Origin: Halomonas binhaiensis
Lineage (GTDB): Bacteria > Pseudomonadota > Gammaproteobacteria > Pseudomonadales > Halomonadaceae
Length of the DNA stretch: 64,000 nucleotides
Assembly (NCBI RefSeq): GCF_008329985.2
Contig: NZ_CP038437.2
Location: 2,232,001-2,296,000, forward strand
Reading direction: 5' to 3'
Program-made: the position numbers and the translations under genes
Notes under the pieces: generated by a model
What the model was told of the DNA's origin: nothing
What the model saw: the letters and a program-made list of their open reading frames with translations, nothing else
Databases searched by the model: none
In this document: piece by piece, positions 63,660 through 64,000 of the stretch
Numbering within the stretch: position 1 is the stretch's first letter
Layout: each line of letters begins with the position of its first letter

Positions 63660-64000
63660 TCAGTCAGAGTCAGTGTCGATCGCCCGTTCATTGGGAGCGA
63701 TTCCAAAATGGTGCCAGGCCTGGCGAGTGACCACCCGACCACGGGCGGTTCGCATCATCAGGCCCTGTTGAATCAGGTAAGGTTCAATGACATCTTCGAT
63801 GGTGTCCCGCTCTTCACTAATGGCAGCGGACAGCGAATCGACCCCTACGGGGCCGCCATCGAATTTCTCGATCATGGCCAGCAGCAGACGACGATCCATA
63901 TGGTCGAGACCATGATGATCCACGTGCAGCATGTTCAAGGCCTGATCGGCAACTTCAGCAGTGATCTGCCCCTCTGCGCGCACCTCAGCGAAGTCCCTCA
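63660..64000 (-). CDS. ruvB: Holliday junction helicase subunit RuvB (partial, C-terminal part)
   Basis: Only the last roughly 113 residues are in the window; the gene continues past the right edge. The visible part is RuvB's winged-helix DNA-binding domain: [40 protein letters not shown] and [20 protein letters not shown]. RuvB drives branch migration with RuvA. The stop codon lies about 20 bases upstream of tolQ, so the two may be read through together. Confidence 0.92.
   Translation of the reverse strand, partial: RDFAEVRAEGQITAEVADQALNMLHVDHHGLDHMDRRLLLAMIEKFDGGPVGVDSLSAAISEERDTIEDVIEPYLIQQGLMMRTARGRVVTRQAWHHFGIAPNERAIDTDSD

Overview
The window reads as chromosomal DNA of a halophilic or halotolerant gammaproteobacterium close to Halomonas (Halomonadaceae). 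The main evidence is a complete ectABC ectoine operon whose products match Halomonas proteins in length and sequence. Two BCCT transporters, a carnitine-to-glycine-betaine operon, a Tol-Pal cluster and ubiG/mupP/yciK and ruvB neighbourhoods support this. I see no tRNA, rRNA, CRISPR array, transposase or phage gene.

Layout. 1-8.3 kb: a partial class II histone-deacetylase-like gene, a LysR regulator, a GNAT acetyltransferase, a DUF1835-type protein, an MFS transporter, and a large autotransporter carrying a complete PAP2 acid-phosphatase domain. 8.9-13.6 kb: a uronate locus with a FadR/GntR regulator, uronate dehydrogenase and a TRAP transporter whose binding-protein gene is frameshifted. 13.9-16.4 kb: ectABC. 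16.6-18.9 kb: glutathione reductase and beta-carbonic anhydrase. 19.1-24.9 kb: a dipeptide-type ABC transporter operon, then a LysR gene. 26.1-33.9 kb: a carnitine locus: a CdhR-like regulator facing six opposed genes (two BCCT carriers, acylcarnitine-esterase candidate, thioesterase, carnitine dehydrogenase, beta-keto acid cleavage enzyme). 34-37 kb: a relic zone with an unknown membrane protein, a 3' remnant of kduD, a DHFR-like reductase, a deleted kdgR and an AT-rich DUF302 gene. 37.2-45.7 kb: a seven-gene operon for non-phosphorylative L-rhamnose catabolism ending in a GntP permease, with a divergent LysR gene. 46-53 kb: tamB, tamA and a coiled-coil membrane protein. 53.1-58.4 kb: sodB, an unusual nucleotide-sugar dehydrogenase, galU, ubiG, mupP and yciK. 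58.5-64 kb: cpoB, pal, tolB, tolA, tolR, tolQ and the 3' end of ruvB.

Three themes run across the window. First, osmoadaptation: ectoine synthesis is encoded near import of betaine-type solutes and conversion of (acyl)carnitine to glycine betaine. Second, uronate/pectin catabolism looks eroded: kduD and kdgR are relics and the uronate-type TRAP binding protein is frameshifted. Rhamnose catabolism looks intact. Third, short imperfect tandem duplications, often about 15 bp, are scattered through spacers and linkers. Many sit on a gene's 3' end and repeat its stop codon. I know of no named element that explains this.

A small inverted-repeat element family (198, 50 and perhaps 21 bp) is also present. 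Two essential-looking genes have odd products: TolB has about 30 residues read out of frame in its propeller, and the dehydrogenase next to galU has lost its catalytic cysteine. Start codons given below were often moved inward from the longest reading frame to the ATG or GTG with the best Shine-Dalgarno sequence.
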